Counted from the first letter of the stretch, positions 10,160 to 23,619 are shown. The stretch is DNA of 64,000 nt from Archegozetes longisetosus (GCA_018873245.2 JAEMBT020000008.1:10271172-10335171), one strand, 5' to 3'. Program-made: numbers and translations. Notes: generated by a model from the sequence alone, not told the origin.

Positions 10160-11981
10160 ATGGCAACTGTCGGACAAAGAATTAAATGTCGGGCAGCAGT
10201 CGCGTATGGACCACACAAACCATTAGTTATTGAAGATATTTATGTCGATCCGCCAAAAAGTGGTGAAATTAGAGTTAAAATCGTTGGAAGTGGTATTTGT
10301 CGGTCAGATCTGCACATATTAGACACTAATATAGCAAATGATTTTACTTTTCCTATGATTATGGGTCACGAGGGGTCGGCAATTGTTGAAAGCGTTGGAG
10401 AAAATGTAACAACTGTTGCTGTTGGAGATCATGTCATTCCTCTTTGGATTCCTAATTGCCTCAAATGTAAATTATGTAAAAGCAATAAAACAAACCTTTG
10501 CGAAGCAGGTATTGACTGAAGTAAAAATTCAAAACTTTAGATCAATTTTAAGTTAAATGATTGTTATAAAAGGGACTCAAGAAACTACGAATGTTATGCC
10601 CGACGGTACTACAAGGTTTTCAACGTTAGACGGAAAACCTATTTATAAATCTATAGGTTGCGCTGCTTTTAGTGAATACACAGTTATGCCGATTGAATCT
10701 ATTGTTGTGATTGATAAAAAAGCAGAATTAGAGAAAGTCTGTTTAATTGGTTGCTGCGTTGTCACAGGATATGGCAATGTTGTAAATGTGGCAAAAGTTG
10801 AAAAAGACTCGAGTGTCGCGATCTTCGGATTGGGAGCTATTGGTTTGGCTGCCGCGATGGCCGCTAGAGATTGCGGTGCTAAACAGATTATTGGCGTTGA
10901 TGTAAATGAGGATAAGTTTGAAATCGCGAAACAGTTCGGGTGCAACGAATTCGTTAATCCGAATAAATTGCCAAATAATTTCTCAACTGTCCAGCAGTTG
11001 TTTCAATCTTACGGTGGACTTGACTATACTTTTGAATGTATCGGAAATGTAGATGTAATGCAATCAGCCTTTGAATCACTTAATCGATGGGGAGTTTGTG
11101 TTGTTGTTGGACTTCCACCCAGAGGTATGCATTTATAGCTTATTATACAGGGTTGAGCATAAGTTACGCAACATTTGAAATTTTAATTACAAAAAACTAC
11201 AGAAGATATCAGAATCAAATGAATTGCATTTTATTCACAAAAGTATGCGGTTTAATGAATGAAGTTTTAAAAATGTCTACTCTCAATGGTTATCAAGTGC
11301 TGAAGCCGAGTCTGAGAGTTGGTCACTGCACGCTGCTTGATGTCTTCAGGGTGTGGCTGAATGATCTCTGTGATGCGTTCTTGGAGCTGCTCGAGGTTTT
11401 ATATGGGTGTCACATACACTTTATCCTTAGTATAACCCCAAAATAGAAGTCATAGATTGTAACGTTCGGGGAATATGAGGGCCAATCAATACCCCTTCCA
11501 ATGTGTTTTTCGGCGTCAAATCCGATCAGGCAGCGTCTAATGACCAGCTCTTGGACTCGGCTCCAGCACTTGGTGGCCATCGAGGGTAGACATTTTGAAA
11601 ACTTAATTCATTAAACCTCATACTTTAGTGAATAAAATGTAATTTATTTGATTCTGATATCTTCTGTAGTTTTTTGTGATTAAGAATTCAAACTTATGCC
11701 CAACTCTGTAGTCATTTTCGAAGTTATAATAAATTATTTATTTAGGAAATAATGTTATGATAAATCCTTGGCTTCTATTGACGGGTCAGAAGCTGACCGG
11801 AAGTTTCTTTGGAGGCTATAAACCGATCGAAGGAATTAAGCAATTAGTTAGTCAGTATTTGAGCGGAAAATTCAATTTGGATCAATTTATTACGCATCGG
11901 ATATCATTGGACCAAATCAACGATGGATTAGAACTTATGAGAAGCGGAAAGACTATTAGGACTGTTATAGTATTCGAGTGA
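10160..11981 (+). CDS. Zinc-dependent alcohol dehydrogenase (MDR family), copy 1
   Basis: Three exons (10160-10508, 10573-11124, 11746-11981) encode 378 residues, the normal length for medium-chain class III-like alcohol dehydrogenases. Visible features are the catalytic zinc ligands in GICRSDLH, GHEGSAIVESVGENV and GCCVVTGYG, and the structural zinc Cys cluster PNCLKCKLCKSNKTNLC. The NAD Rossmann glycine motif GLGAIGLA is followed by the adenosine-ribose Asp in IIGVDVNEDKF. The C-terminal RISLDQINDGLELMRSGKTI block is typical. Exon lengths (349, 552, 236) and intron phases are identical to copy 2, 2.4 kb downstream. Intron 2 is 621 bp instead of about 54 because it holds a transposon. Substrate is unknown. 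S-(hydroxymethyl)glutathione is the classic class III substrate, but I cannot assign it. Confidence 0.9.
11148..11708. mobile_element. 561-bp Tc1/mariner-type element inside ADH intron 2
   Basis: The element is flanked by TA (11146-11147 and 11709-11710). Its terminal repeats start CAGGGTTGAGCATAAG and end in the near-complement of CAGAGTTGGGCATAAG. The inverted arms extend about 210 bp. On the minus strand the core still encodes transposase pieces: GRGIDWPSYSPNVT, then DFYFWGYTKDKVYVTPI, a stop, and NLEQLQERITEII. This matches the C-terminal catalytic region of IS630/Tc1/mariner transposases. The remainder of the gene is missing, so it is a non-autonomous relic. It is absent from the paralogous intron of ADH copy 2. 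Confidence 0.85.
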
Positions 11982-12563
11982 TAGAGATTTAGGAATGTTC
12001 AAACAGATGAATTTTAATTTAAAAATAAGTTTTCAACTATACAATAAAGTATGAGTTCAATTGCGAAGTGAGTGTAGCGAAGATTAACTATTAATCAGTG
12101 AGCAATTTTTTTCGTTATTGGATCTCAAAGTTTAAGGACTTTAAAGAAATTTTCTGAATTAAAGACATTCATTGATTATAAGCAAATTCAAAATCTTCAA
12201 ACTTCTTGAGAGTTATCTGAAGTTTGAGTAATTTAATTGATTGGCTTTGGTTTTACTAGTAATAACTGATCATTTGATACTAAATTTATATGTGAAGTTT
12301 GTCAAGTCTTATGTTGAAGGTTTTGGATAAGAGAAAATAAGATTTTAGATTGTTTCGTAATGATGTTCAGTAATATAAATAAACAATCAAATCAATTCAG
12401 GAAAGAAATGTTTAATACTTTAATTAGAACAATCTCATTATAGAAGACCTTAACCTAAAATTAGCAGATAAATACAACTTTCTCGATGCCGTACATCGTA
12501 TTCTAACTCATCGCTTCATTCAGTTCAAGTCTAATTAAAGACTTCAAAGCGTATTAGTTAATT
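11982..12563. other. Intergenic spacer between the two ADH copies
   Basis: A+T-rich, no ORF or RNA gene supported. It lacks the inverted A-B-A'-B' block that precedes copy 1, so the two promoters differ. Confidence 0.5.
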
Positions 12564-13824
12564 ATGTCGACAATCGGTCAAAGAATTAGGTGTCGGGCAG
12601 CGGTCTCGTACGCTCCGCACACGCCAATAGTAGTCGAAGAAATATATGTAGATCCACCTAAAATTAATGAAGTTAGAGTTAAAGTAATAGGAAGTGGCAT
12701 TTGTCGATCGGACCTGCATATAATTGAGACTAATATTTCTCAACAATTTATGTTTCCCTTAATTATGGGTCACGAGGGATCGGGTGTTGTTGAGAGTGTC
12801 GGAGAGAATGTGACGAATGTTGCAGTTGGAGATCATGTAGTCCTTCTTTGGTTACCTAATTGTCAAACTTGCCATCTGTGTAGGAGTGATAAATCAAACT
12901 ACTGCGAAACAGGTATTTGAATGCATAGAAAGTTATATGAATGAAAGTTGTTTTCTGAACAAAAAGCTTCTTATCTTATAAGGAAATGATGGAACTCTTA
13001 ATGTTATGCCCGACGGCACCACAAGGTTTTCAACATTGGACGGAAAACCAATTTATAAATCTATCGGCTGTGCTGCATTTAGTGAATACACAGTTATGCC
13101 AATCGAGTCTATTGTTGTGGTCGATAAAAGTGGAGATCTCGAGAAAATCTGTTTAACTGGTTGTTGTGTTGCAACCGGTTATGGAAATGTGGTCAACGCG
13201 GCAAAAGTTGATAAGGGATCGAGTGTTGCGATTTGGGGATTAGGAGCCGTTGGTTTGGCTACTGCTTTGGCCGCTAAGAATTGTGGCGCAAAACGGATTA
13301 TTGGCGTTGATATAAATGAAGATAAGTTTGAAGTTGCGAAACAGTTTGGGTGCAATGAATTCGTTAATCCAAACCGGTTGCCGAACGGCTATAAAACTAT
13401 TGAAGAGATGTTTCAAACTCATGGTGGACTCGACTATACTTTTGAATGCATTGGAAACGCTAAGGCTATGCAATCGGCGTTTAAATCGTTGAATCGATGG
13501 GGAATTTGTGTTGTGGCCGGACTTCCACCCCATGGTATATAAAACTTGTTGTAAACTTATGGAATTAAAGTTTTTATAACTGTTTTAGGACAAGATTTAT
13601 TGATAGATCCGTGGCTTCTTCTGACCGGACGAAAACTGATGGGAGGCTTTTTCGGAGGCTGTAAACCGATTGAAGGAATTAAGTGGTTAGTTAGCCAACA
13701 TTTGAATGGAAAGTTAAATTTGGATCAATTTATAACTCATAGAATAAGTTTAGATGAAGTAAATGAAGGTTTTGAATTAATGAAAAATGGAAAAAGTATT
13801 AGAACTGTTATCAAATTTGAGTAA
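12564..13824 (+). CDS. Zinc-dependent alcohol dehydrogenase (MDR family), copy 2
   Basis: Three exons (12564-12912, 12983-13534, 13589-13824) encode 378 residues that align without gaps to copy 1. All key motifs are present: GICRSDLH and GHEGSGVVESVGE around the catalytic zinc, PNCQTCHLCRSDKSNYC for the structural zinc, GLGAVGLA for NAD binding, and RISLDEVNEGFELMKNGKSI near the end. Introns are 70 and 54 bp, with phases 1 and 1. The gene points toward SHPRH, which is transcribed from the other strand; their stop codons are 284 bp apart. Both copies look functional. They differ throughout, so the duplication is not very recent. Confidence 0.92.
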
Positions 13825-14108
13825 AAAATACTTAAATCTAACGTTTTTATTCTGTAACCAATACTTTAATAATTGATTCTTATTTATAAAATAAATACAA
13901 AAATTTTTATATTAAATCATTATTGATGAATTGATAGCTAATTGTTTAGGTAAGTTCTCATTAGGTATACAGTAATAAAAAATGGTTTTGTCACGTTTCA
14001 TGATTATAACTGAGTCTTGATGTAAACAAATAAAATAGGCTTAACTAAGAAAAATATTCACACTAAATAAAAGTGGTATATGATCTTAACTTTAAAAGAT
14101 ATAAAATT
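13825..14108. other. Convergent 3' intergenic region, ADH copy 2 / SHPRH
   Basis: Short A+T-rich spacer with AATAAA-type signals on the plus strand near 13890 (TAAAATAAATAC). It probably holds both 3' UTRs. Nothing else is seen. Confidence 0.5.
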
Positions 14109-17100
14109 TCAGGTGCTATCGAATAACTCTTTCATTTGATTTAATGTCATGAAAGCGTGTTCTGAAGTTTCAGCCAACTGTGGAGATAATTCATTATTTT
14201 TGTCTTCATTATTTGAATACAAATAGGAAATACGCTCTTCTATAGTGCTCTTCACGAAAAACCGGTGAACAAATGTAGGCCTGAAAACAATCAAATAGCA
14301 ATATGTTTTAAAATGGCAAAATATTAAGAAAATCATTAGAGACATACTTTGTTTGACCGATTCTATGAACTCTTCCAACAGCTTGCAGCTCATTGGCCTT
14401 ATTGAGAGTTGGCTCGACAAGAATAACGTGAGTCGCTTCTATCAGATTAAGTCCTTTAGAACCCGAATGTATCGGCAATAATAATGCTCTGACATCATTG
14501 TTGTGCTTAAATGTGTCGATCTTTTCGGCAAACTTTACCGAGTGTTTGATAAAACAATGGTTTATCTTGTTTTCTAGCAAAGCATTCGATATGAGCTGCA
14601 AAACGTCGTTCCAAGTTGAAAATATGAGAGATTTTGCAGTTGGGTCGTCACGTATTATCTTCAATAAACATCGAATCACTTCTTCCACTTTTGTGGACCA
14701 GCTGCCGATCACTTGAAAAATGCGTAAAAATTAATTTCAAGTCTCATTTAAGACTGATGTGAATATAAGTCATGAAAAGCATGAATTATTTAGAGATAGA
14801 TCAGCATACCTTCTATAGAATCAGGATCTTCTTCAGTAGGTGCAGAATCAACATAAAGAATAGCAGACAGTGGACAGGGTTCCCGACAAAGAGCACATAG
14901 AATACAAACTCCATTGCCAGTATTTCTCGAATATTGATTAATCATAATATCTAAACACTTAACGCACAAGCAATGTCCACATTGAAGAACAGACCACTGT
15001 TGTCCCATTTGGAACTGACAAATAGGACACAATTCAGGATTTTGACCACCTTTTCGACTAGACTCATCTTTAGACAGGTTATTCAAATAGTACAAGTGCG
15101 ATAACTTTTTTGCCAGTAAGTTTCTGGCTACTATTTCATCTGACTCTAATGTTACCAACTGAGTCTCAACTTCAGACCGCTCTAAAATATAGGTAACTGT
15201 TTCTTTAGGTTTTGGTTCGTTGTCATAACGCAATCTTAGTCTTATTTTTGCCATATTTAGCTCGTCTATTTGCGATACAAAGTCGTAAATTTGAATCCAA
15301 ACTGCTCTCAAAGCACGAAATTCACGTTTCAGAGCTTCAAACAGTTTGACGTGATTCGAACCATCTTCTACCATCTGTTTGTGTTGTATTGATGAGGGGT
15401 TGGCTTTGTTTCTAAATAATTGATATATTACTTTCAAACTTTGTTCTGTTTCACTGTCTGCCCAAGTACCACGACGTAACTGTCAGTCAAATAAGCACAA
15501 TTATTAATCAAAAATTCAGTTCCAATTTTTTAACAAAAAGTTTGAGAAATATCATAATGAAAATATGATTACTTTTTCCATAAGTGCGTGTGATTTACAA
15601 GCAGCCTCTTCTGTCTTCTCTTCAGCGCTGAAGTAGTACAACTTCATCTCATACTCATTAAATAACTCGTGTATTAAACAATATTTACATTTGACAACAT
15701 GACTAGCCCTATTTCCCTCTTTATCTCTTTCAGGCCTAAGATGGCAATCAATGGCTTGATTAAGTTCCTGTTCAGTTGGTTTTGGGTTCAAATGAATCAC
15801 TTTTTGCTTCAATACTTTACGCGATTGGACAAGTTCTTGCAAACACTTATCTAAGACATAGATAAGACCTGAACATTCACGAAATTTATTTGATATTGAA
15901 ACGAATTTCGAAAGTGATTCTTCCCCTAATCTTCCTCTAAGATCGTGTTGCTCTAATGCCTCTTTCACGCGAAACACAACATTATATTCTTCATCATTAG
16001 CTCTAAGATAACTGATGGCTAGCTTCCACCATGGATTTTGATTCGATAATTGGAATTCCTATTCAATTAAATAACAATTTAGTCAATTCTTAAAACAGGT
16101 TGTTTTGATTAATTACATTTTCTATTTCTTCAGTTTTAGCAATTGCTGGATTTAATTGTTCGAAGACTTCTGCAATACTAGCATTTCCTTTAGCTAAATA
16201 TTCGTCGCGTAACTGCTTTGCTTCATATCTTAAATATTCGTCACGAAGAGTTCGACCGATTTCTACGCTAACATTGATTGATGTGGTTTTGGGCTAAATA
16301 TGTAAAGAAAACTTATATTGACAACAAAGTCTGATTAACTTATTGAAATAAATTTTTACACTTTCATTTTCTTCTATGCTGTCACTTCCATCAGGGTTCT
16401 TGTCCTTTTGTTTAACACCACATCTTTCGAGAACTTCAGCCAAATTATGCAATGTATGCAGTTGTTGTAATTTATCAGTTCGGAAGAGATCTTTTGCTTT
16501 ATAGTTCTCGATCGAATTCAATGCTTTGCGATAAAATTCAATAGCCTTTGCATAATCTTCCTATCAATAGAAATATGAAAAGCAAATTAATACAAATACA
16601 GTTAAATATGAGTAGAAGTATTACTTTAATGATGTGAATAGCGGCGATTCCGTTTATGGCTGAAATAATTTTTCTGTGCTCTTCTTCGCATTCGTACTGC
16701 GTATTCTTAATCATAGTCTTCAATAACTCTTCCATTGTTAATGTCTTCTTAGAAATTGGTAAAAATTTTCCGCGAACTGCTTGAGGGTGACAACAAGCCT
16801 TAAATAGAACAAAAATAACGCTTAGACAATAAACTCAAATTAAAACTCAAGTTTTATGTTACTTGTCGTAAACTCAACATCGGTTTCGATAAGATATTAG
16901 CTGTCTTTCTATCGAGTTCTTTAAGTCTGATATTTAAATCAGTAAATTTGATCATATTTTCATTGAATTTTCGCTGACATTCATTGTGCTGTCTCAAATA
17001 GAAATGCTGTTCAACGGGAGAAAATTGTAATGTTTTAACAATTGTCGTCTGTGAGGGTATTCCCAATTGTTGCCAAACATCTGACTTGCAAGTGCGCCAA

Positions 17101-20002
17101 AAACAGTGACTCAAAGCTGTCACCAATGGTTCCGAATTACCTAAAGACATAGCAAAATACTAAATAATTGATTAATAACTACATAAACAAAAACCTACCA
17201 CAAGAATATGGCCAATAAAGCATTGTTTCCCAATAGAGTCGTTCGTGATATGGTTCTTCACCAATAAATAAGAGCAGACCATAGATATCATTAATAGATC
17301 TCTGAATAGGAGTCCCTGTTATACACCAACGATGTTTACCAAAGAGTTTATGAGCCATTTGTGCAGTTTTAGCAGAAGCACTTTCAACCATCTGAGCTTC
17401 ATCGAGACATATGCGCCACCAATTGACTGCTATCAGTGGAGTTGGAGTCGAGTTAAATCGTTTTGCGTAACGAAACCGGTTCGAGTGCTGGAGATTTATA
17501 TAATCCAATTCAGAACGTAATGTCTCGTAAGTTGTTAGAACTATATCGTTGTCGGCCAAATCGAAAGGCTGAATATAACCTGAAACACAACAGTAATTGA
17601 AAACATGTTTCGAAACTACTTATCTTTGGCTTAAGAACAGTTAAATTCAGTACAATCGAAAAGTCTAATGATTAATAAACAGATATAACAATATTCATAT
17701 TAACCTTTGCTTCCTTTAACGCCTTCATAAACAAAAATACTTAGATTGGAACAATCGACATGCTTAGTGATTTCATCCTGCCATTGATGACTAATAGATC
17801 GTGGACTGACTATGAGAGTTGCTCTCGAGTTCACAGGTTTCATACCGTCTCTAACCCAACAATGACCGCAATAATAAGGTCTACGCTTATCAATATCAAA
17901 GTTAACACATGTCGCGTGTTGATATGAACCACAACTACGACATTGCACTAAAAGTTCGATTTCATTCTTCTTTTTCTTTGATTTTCGTTTTCGCTTATAT
18001 CTAATTATTTGGTTATTGGCTGTCTTTACATCTGATTTTGACTTCTGGTCTCCAATTTGACTACTTTCTTCAACATCTAGACCGTTTTCTATACCGATTT
18101 CTTCATTATCAATATCACTCTGATCTTCAACAATAGTATTATCACTGTTGGCATCAGTTTCACTATTGACACCATTATTTTCTCGACTTTGGTCTACAAT
18201 ACCATTCTTTTTGCGCATGTTTCTTTTATAAGACTCGATATCACAGAACTTTCCACAAACGCATTCGAAGCAACCTATAATTAAATGAAAACTATTTAGC
18301 ACTGAGACTAAATCAAAGCTTAGTGAAATACGAACCGATATTTTCATCGAACTCAGTCTCAATATCATACAAGTTGTCATTGAAGTGATCATCAGGTCGT
18401 TTAGGATTACATAATATACAAGAAAGTACTTCAATAGTTTTTCCTAAACCCATTTCGTCAGCAAGTATACCACTCGGAGATATTCCATAAACATAATTTG
18501 ACGTAAAACTTTGCTCATCAATGAAGTAACCAGCATATCGGTTATAGTTTACTTCTCGTCCGTCTATTGTTTTAATTTTTTCGTATAACAATTGATGTGA
18601 ACTCAACTTATTATTACGTTCTCTATAGAGCATCCATTGGACCTGATAGTCGATCAACAGAATCATTAGAATAAGACGTTTATATTTTTCGAAGCACTTT
18701 TATTAACTTAACTGTTTATATATTCTTTATTTATAGCATGCCTTAAGATAAATAGTATCTTAGCATTTTTATAATTAGCAATTTATAAGATCTGAAATTC
18801 ATCTCTCATATGATTTTAAATTATACGATAACATAAGGTATAGCTTAAGGTATGACTTACGGCTTCTATCTGATATGATCTTAGTTTTGGGTAAAGAGAT
18901 GGATGTTGGACATCAATATCAGGAATCCAATTTTTATTCTCACTATGTCTTGCCTTAATTTTCGAGTACAAATCCTCGATATCCTCTTTTGAAACTTCTA
19001 TTAATAGATCAAATCAATAAGAGTTCAATATATGATTGAATAGTAGTCAAAATAATATTAAGGCTAAGAACATGTGAAAAATCAAGGTCCGTATGTACAA
19101 CTCTATTTAAAACGGTTTTGTCTCAAAACCGACTTAAAACTTGAAACGCGTTTTAAAGCTCATTGCACGATAAATGTTTAAAACAGTTTTGGTTAAAGCA
19201 TGCATATCGGCCTAAGTTTTTAAGTAATATCGATGAGTGTATTGATTACCATTAGTTGAGACATCGACCACTTGCGGAAAGTTATAGAAATAGTTCATAA
19301 CATCCAAAACATTGTAATTAATTCTTCCAAAAGTTTGCGAGTGAAATGACAACTTCTTGAAAGCAGACTTCTGGAGCCAAACATCAACAGTAAGTTGATT
19401 ATTACTTATGAACAGGTTAGTCGTCAATAGAAATGGTGACGATTGGGCAGGATTGAAGGAATCAAGCAAATCATAATCTATTAACTTGTTATTATTGATA
19501 GACTTGATATTAACGCAAAAATGTTTTCCAGTTTGAGATTCATTGCACTCATAATAAATGATGGATTCAAACGGTGTTTGTTTGCAATACAAATACAATA
19601 ACTGTTTGTTTATGACTTCAATGTTTGCGAAATTAATTAGTTCTTCGGATATTAATTCGACAGCAAACGAACCCAAAAGACAGTGCGTTGAGTCAGGATT
19701 TGATTCGTTAAATTTGCCTAAAATTAAGAATAGAGAAAACGATTGGAAAACAAACTTAAAAATATCTGAAGAATTGAGACAATAAAAAAGAATTTGTGAC
19801 CTGAAAAATAATGAATAGTTAGGTAGAAATTGGCGTCAGTCAAGAAGTTCTCAAACTGTTTATCAACAGTAAATTGGTAGTATTTTTTATTCTTATTAAA
19901 CTTAATTTTTTTCTTAACTTCAATTTGTTTTTCATTTTGTTCGTAAGTTTGCTCGTCAATTAACGGTCTTTTAGCGACTGGGACACTCTTTACGCGAGGC
20001 AT
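14109..20002 (-). CDS. SHPRH: SHPRH-type SNF2 helicase and RING E3 ubiquitin ligase
   Basis: Fourteen phase-consistent exons encode 1528 residues: 20002-19801, 19717-19250, 18997-18861, 18642-18336, 18274-17705, 17579-17199, 17140-16863, 16798-16625, 16560-16360, 16293-16117, 16058-15573, 15479-14810, 14711-14348, 14280-14109. The order is that of SHPRH, a chromatin and replication-repair ATPase that ubiquitinates PCNA. The helicase N-lobe has Walker [13 protein letters not shown] (about residue 337). It is interrupted by an acidic linker with a PHD-like Cys/His cluster ([18 protein letters not shown]), then [10 protein letters not shown] as motif II. A long helical insert follows, then a RING finger CPICQ...[10 protein letters not shown] (about 1278-1325), then helicase C with [13 protein letters not shown] and [12 protein letters not shown] did not recognise the linker-histone-like domain of vertebrate SHPRH (1683 aa). 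All catalytic motifs are intact. Intron 2 (18998-19249) contains TTTAAAAC-type repeats. Confidence 0.93.
19085..19200. repeat. TTTAAAAC-rich repeat patch in SHPRH intron 2
   Basis: This stretch contains several palindromic TTTAAAAC/GTTTTAAA units (for example TTTAAAACGG, GCGTTTTAAAGC and TTTAAAACAG). They resemble the subterminal repeats of the hAT-like element at 1835-3407, so it may be a solo terminal fragment of that family. Boundaries are not defined. Confidence 0.4.
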
Positions 20003-22135
20003 TGATTTACTGCTTCATTAGCTGACTAACTAATTGTTTATTTCTAACACTGTTTCAATCAATAATTAATTCTATTATCGATTTAGTTTATATTTCGTTC
20101 GCCAAACGATAAGCTTTTGTATATCATGTGCTTTTAAAAATGACATTTAATTACAAATATTGAACATGTAAACAGACTTTACTTCAATAGAAGTTTTGTT
20201 CCCTTCTAACACCTAGGTTATATATGTTAATGAACAAAACATGTTTGAAAACAAACCGAATTTGATTGATCAATTCGTTGTACTAGTAAAGTGACCAATA
20301 GAATAATAGTGCAATAATTGATCCATAAACGATGTAATTTATTAAGTTATCTTATATTAATTTATTATAAATAAAAGATTCACTCAACTTCATACTGTAT
20401 TAATTCTTCAGTAAATTCTTTTATTATCTTTAACTGATCTTAAGCATATTAAAAGTTATTTTCAATAAGATTTTGAGATGTTTTATTAGTTTCGTAGTTT
20501 TTTAAATAAAAATGAACAATTCATTAAGACATTGACAAAATTGCCGATAAAAGTTTTGGAAATCTATAAAGAATTGACTAAACAAAATATAAGCCTTAAG
20601 ACTTATTGACTAATCATTGGTTGATCATAAGATTAGTTGAAAACAACCTGAGCTCGCCCTCTAATTTATTCACCTATAGATATTTTTCCAAATAATTGGC
20701 GCAAATCCCCACTAAATCTATCAGAAGAGTTTTTAAATCTGAAACATAACCAATAACTATTTAGATGTTTATGAAATCAGAAAAGTTGAAGCTTTCAAGT
20801 AAAAATAGCTTTTTGATCGGAATGATGATGTTTTTCTATAAACAAAATGAACGTTCAGCACAATTCTTATGAAGTAGTGAGAGCACACATACAGTCTCAA
20901 CAAATTTCTTATTAAACTAATGTTATAAAATCTTCTTGTAGTCAGTTCTTGAAAGTGTCAGTGAAAATTCTGGTCTTAATATTAGTTCATGATACTCTTT
21001 ATAGTGAAATAAAATTTTCGGAAAATCATATATTTGGTCAAATTTCACTATAAAAACAATAATTTTCTCGATAAAATTTACTTTTTTCATATTCTTACTG
21101 AATATTGAATCTTAACTCATTGAGAATACCTTAAAATAAAGACTCGCTAGCATATATATTGCTCAAAAATAAGATTTGTAGAAACCTTGAACCAATAATG
21201 AATCTGCTTATAGCCAGACGTCTTTATAGAGAACGTGAAATCACCTACCCAGAGATTCACTATATCGATGCGTTAATTGTGTTTGTCTTATAGATTAGTC
21301 AATTATCAAAATTTTCTCAATTAAATGCTTAAAGTCCTTGAGAAGTAATTGCTATTAATTTTTGTCATTTAGTAAATGTCTGACATGTAAAGTTATATTA
21401 TTTACTCGATTCGTTTAGCGGTTTTCCAAATGAGTTTCATAAAAAAAGAACATTAGAAAAATTAGATCCTAAAATTTGCAAACAACCTTTCAGTATGGAT
21501 CTAAAAGCTATAACGAAAAATCAATATTTGTTTTGTACAATTTTCATAAAACAAATTAGAGTAATAGAACTCATAATTTAAAGTTGTAATAATTTCTTAA
21601 ACAATTTTAGACTTTAATCGTGAAACGCATAAAAATCTGACAATAAAGTCTTTTAAAGCTGATTAAACTTATTAATAGTTTTCATTATAAGAATATAATT
21701 GGAAAAATGATAGAACACACTAATAAAAATGTTTTCGCTAACTACATATAGTTGTCATGTTAAACTGTAACTTTTCAGAAATTAATGAAACTGTTATGAT
21801 ATTGCGTGCACATTGAACTACTGTTTTTTAACCTTAATGAACTCCAATAATATATTTCTGATACAGTAAAACCTGTCCAACATGTAGTTAAGTAATTTAA
21901 AGACCAATAACAATTAGGTTACGTTTTTCTATGAAATTTTAATAACCTTTTAAAACCACATAACTGCATGTGAAAGTTAGACAGATTCTACTGTATTAGT
22001 AATTATTTACAAAAAGTTCTGTGCTATTACCTTAAATACAAATTAAAAGTATAAGATAATTTTCTTACTATATTCCCTGTCTTCTCGATCCAAAAGTTTT
22101 TTGAACGAGAATCATATGAACTAGATGCTTTAAAA
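20003..22135. other. 2.1-kb gene-free region upstream of SHPRH
   Basis: Very A+T-rich. Minus-strand sequence just beyond 20003 should contain the SHPRH promoter. I see no coding sequence, RNA gene or clear inverted repeat. Confidence 0.5.
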
Positions 22136-23619
22136 TGATTGCCGAAAAGAATATTTTCAATTCTTCAAAACCCTATCAGAGGATCTTAGAATTAAATCTG
22201 CGGGAAGTCATTTCTATAGAATTGGTTTATCTCTATTTCCTTCAGGCTCAAAATCAAGAAAACTATTTTACAATCCAATGATCGTCTTCACAATCAATTG
22301 TCTACTGCTAGCCCGCTTTTTATTAATGCTATTTCTGTTTGAAAGCGAAAGTAACAAGTTCTTATTCATCTTGATTGGTGACTTCTCTCACATTCTTGGA
22401 GTCAAGGTTCATATGAACATAACTTTATCGCTATATTTTCTATTGGCTATTATTTCACAACTGATTCATTGGAATAGCTATCACAATACAAACAATCTAT
22501 GGATTAAACCTTTTGAGATGATATCAGGTTTGGTTTCACCAAAAAGTATTGGTCTTAAGAATGAAAAAGAAATTAAAAGACTAACAAAGAGAGCGAAAAT
22601 GCTATTTGTCTCATCGAAAATTGTTTTGGACTATTTGACACCAATTGTAGGATTTCTGATGTCATTCATCCCATTATTAATTAACAATACAATTAGAGAT
22701 TTTATTCTTTATGGAATTGCTTTGACTATACTTTTCACTATTGGTGCTCATCATTCAACAAATTTTTATTTATGGCATTTCAACTACTTTTACCTAATTT
22801 GCCATTATTTATTGCTAAGAATCAGAGCCATTAATAAAGAAATTGTTTCTAAACTTGACAGAAAAATTTTTTATTTATAAATATTTTCACTGCACTTTAA
22901 AATCATTGAATTCAGTCTATTGTGATATATATAATTATAATAAAATTTTTGGTCAAAATATTTGTTCTGTATTTGGGCTATATTTGTAACTGTCATAAAC
23001 ACTACTTTATATCAAGTTTTATTCACAAAACAGAACTTCATCGTCAAACTAACTTTTCTCTACTCTCTTGTTGTGGTCTCGATTATCTTCAATATGTTCA
23101 TAATAACTGCTTCTTCTCTGGCTTTTGAATATAAAAGATCTTCTAAACTACTGTATAAACTTTTGGTATTAAATATGAGAAATATATCATCAACTAATAA
23201 GATGAAGGTATTTGAAAGCTTTCATTGATCAATTCAAAGTAAACTTTGGCGAAATAATAAGAACTTAATATAATTTTAACACATTTTATAGATTCAGTCA
23301 TTTATTGATAGCATTAATCGGAAAGATATTGGTTTCTCGTGTTGGAAACTATTTATTATAAATTACAAGCGATTTTATGAGGTATTTATATTTTACTTGA
23401 AGTAAATGTTTCGAAAATCTTTCCAAAGGTCTAATTTATATAATGTATAGTTACTTCTGGTCTCTTTAGAATTTATTATTAACAACTAAATTGAACTTTA
23501 ACTCTATAAAACTTATACTGAAGAAAATTTTCTCTAATATGCAGATGATTCTTATTATTGGTGCTTATTTTCTTAAGATTATCGAAATGTCAAACATAAA
23601 CTCAACATTAAGTAGTTAA
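22136..23619 (+). pseudogene. Decayed chemoreceptor-like gene, paralogue of 6110-7444
   Basis: The main frame 22278-22880 is closely similar to the intact receptor: AHHSTNFYLWHFNYFYLICH against AHHSTGFYLWHFNYFYIVCY. The N-terminal part is in another frame, where FPSGSKSRKLFYNP is readable without an in-frame Met. After 22860 the gene breaks: LKSLNSVYCDIYNYNK and then FWSKYLFCIWAIFVTVINTT lie in different frames with stops between. The two terminal exons are recognisable at 23292-23381 (IGFSCWKLFIINYKRFYE, also 90 bp) and 23545-23619 (MILIIGAYFLKIIEMSN). At least three disruptions make a functional product unlikely. Confidence 0.8.

Noticed and set aside
10643-10945. Minus-strand frame opposite ADH copy 1 (and a similar one at 13240-13533)
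   Set aside because: Antisense of a conserved enzyme; present in both copies only because the sense codons are conserved.
17455-17480. Possible tRNA B-box (CCGGTTCGAGTGC)
   Set aside because: Lies within a conserved SHPRH exon and no cloverleaf or A-box partner is present.
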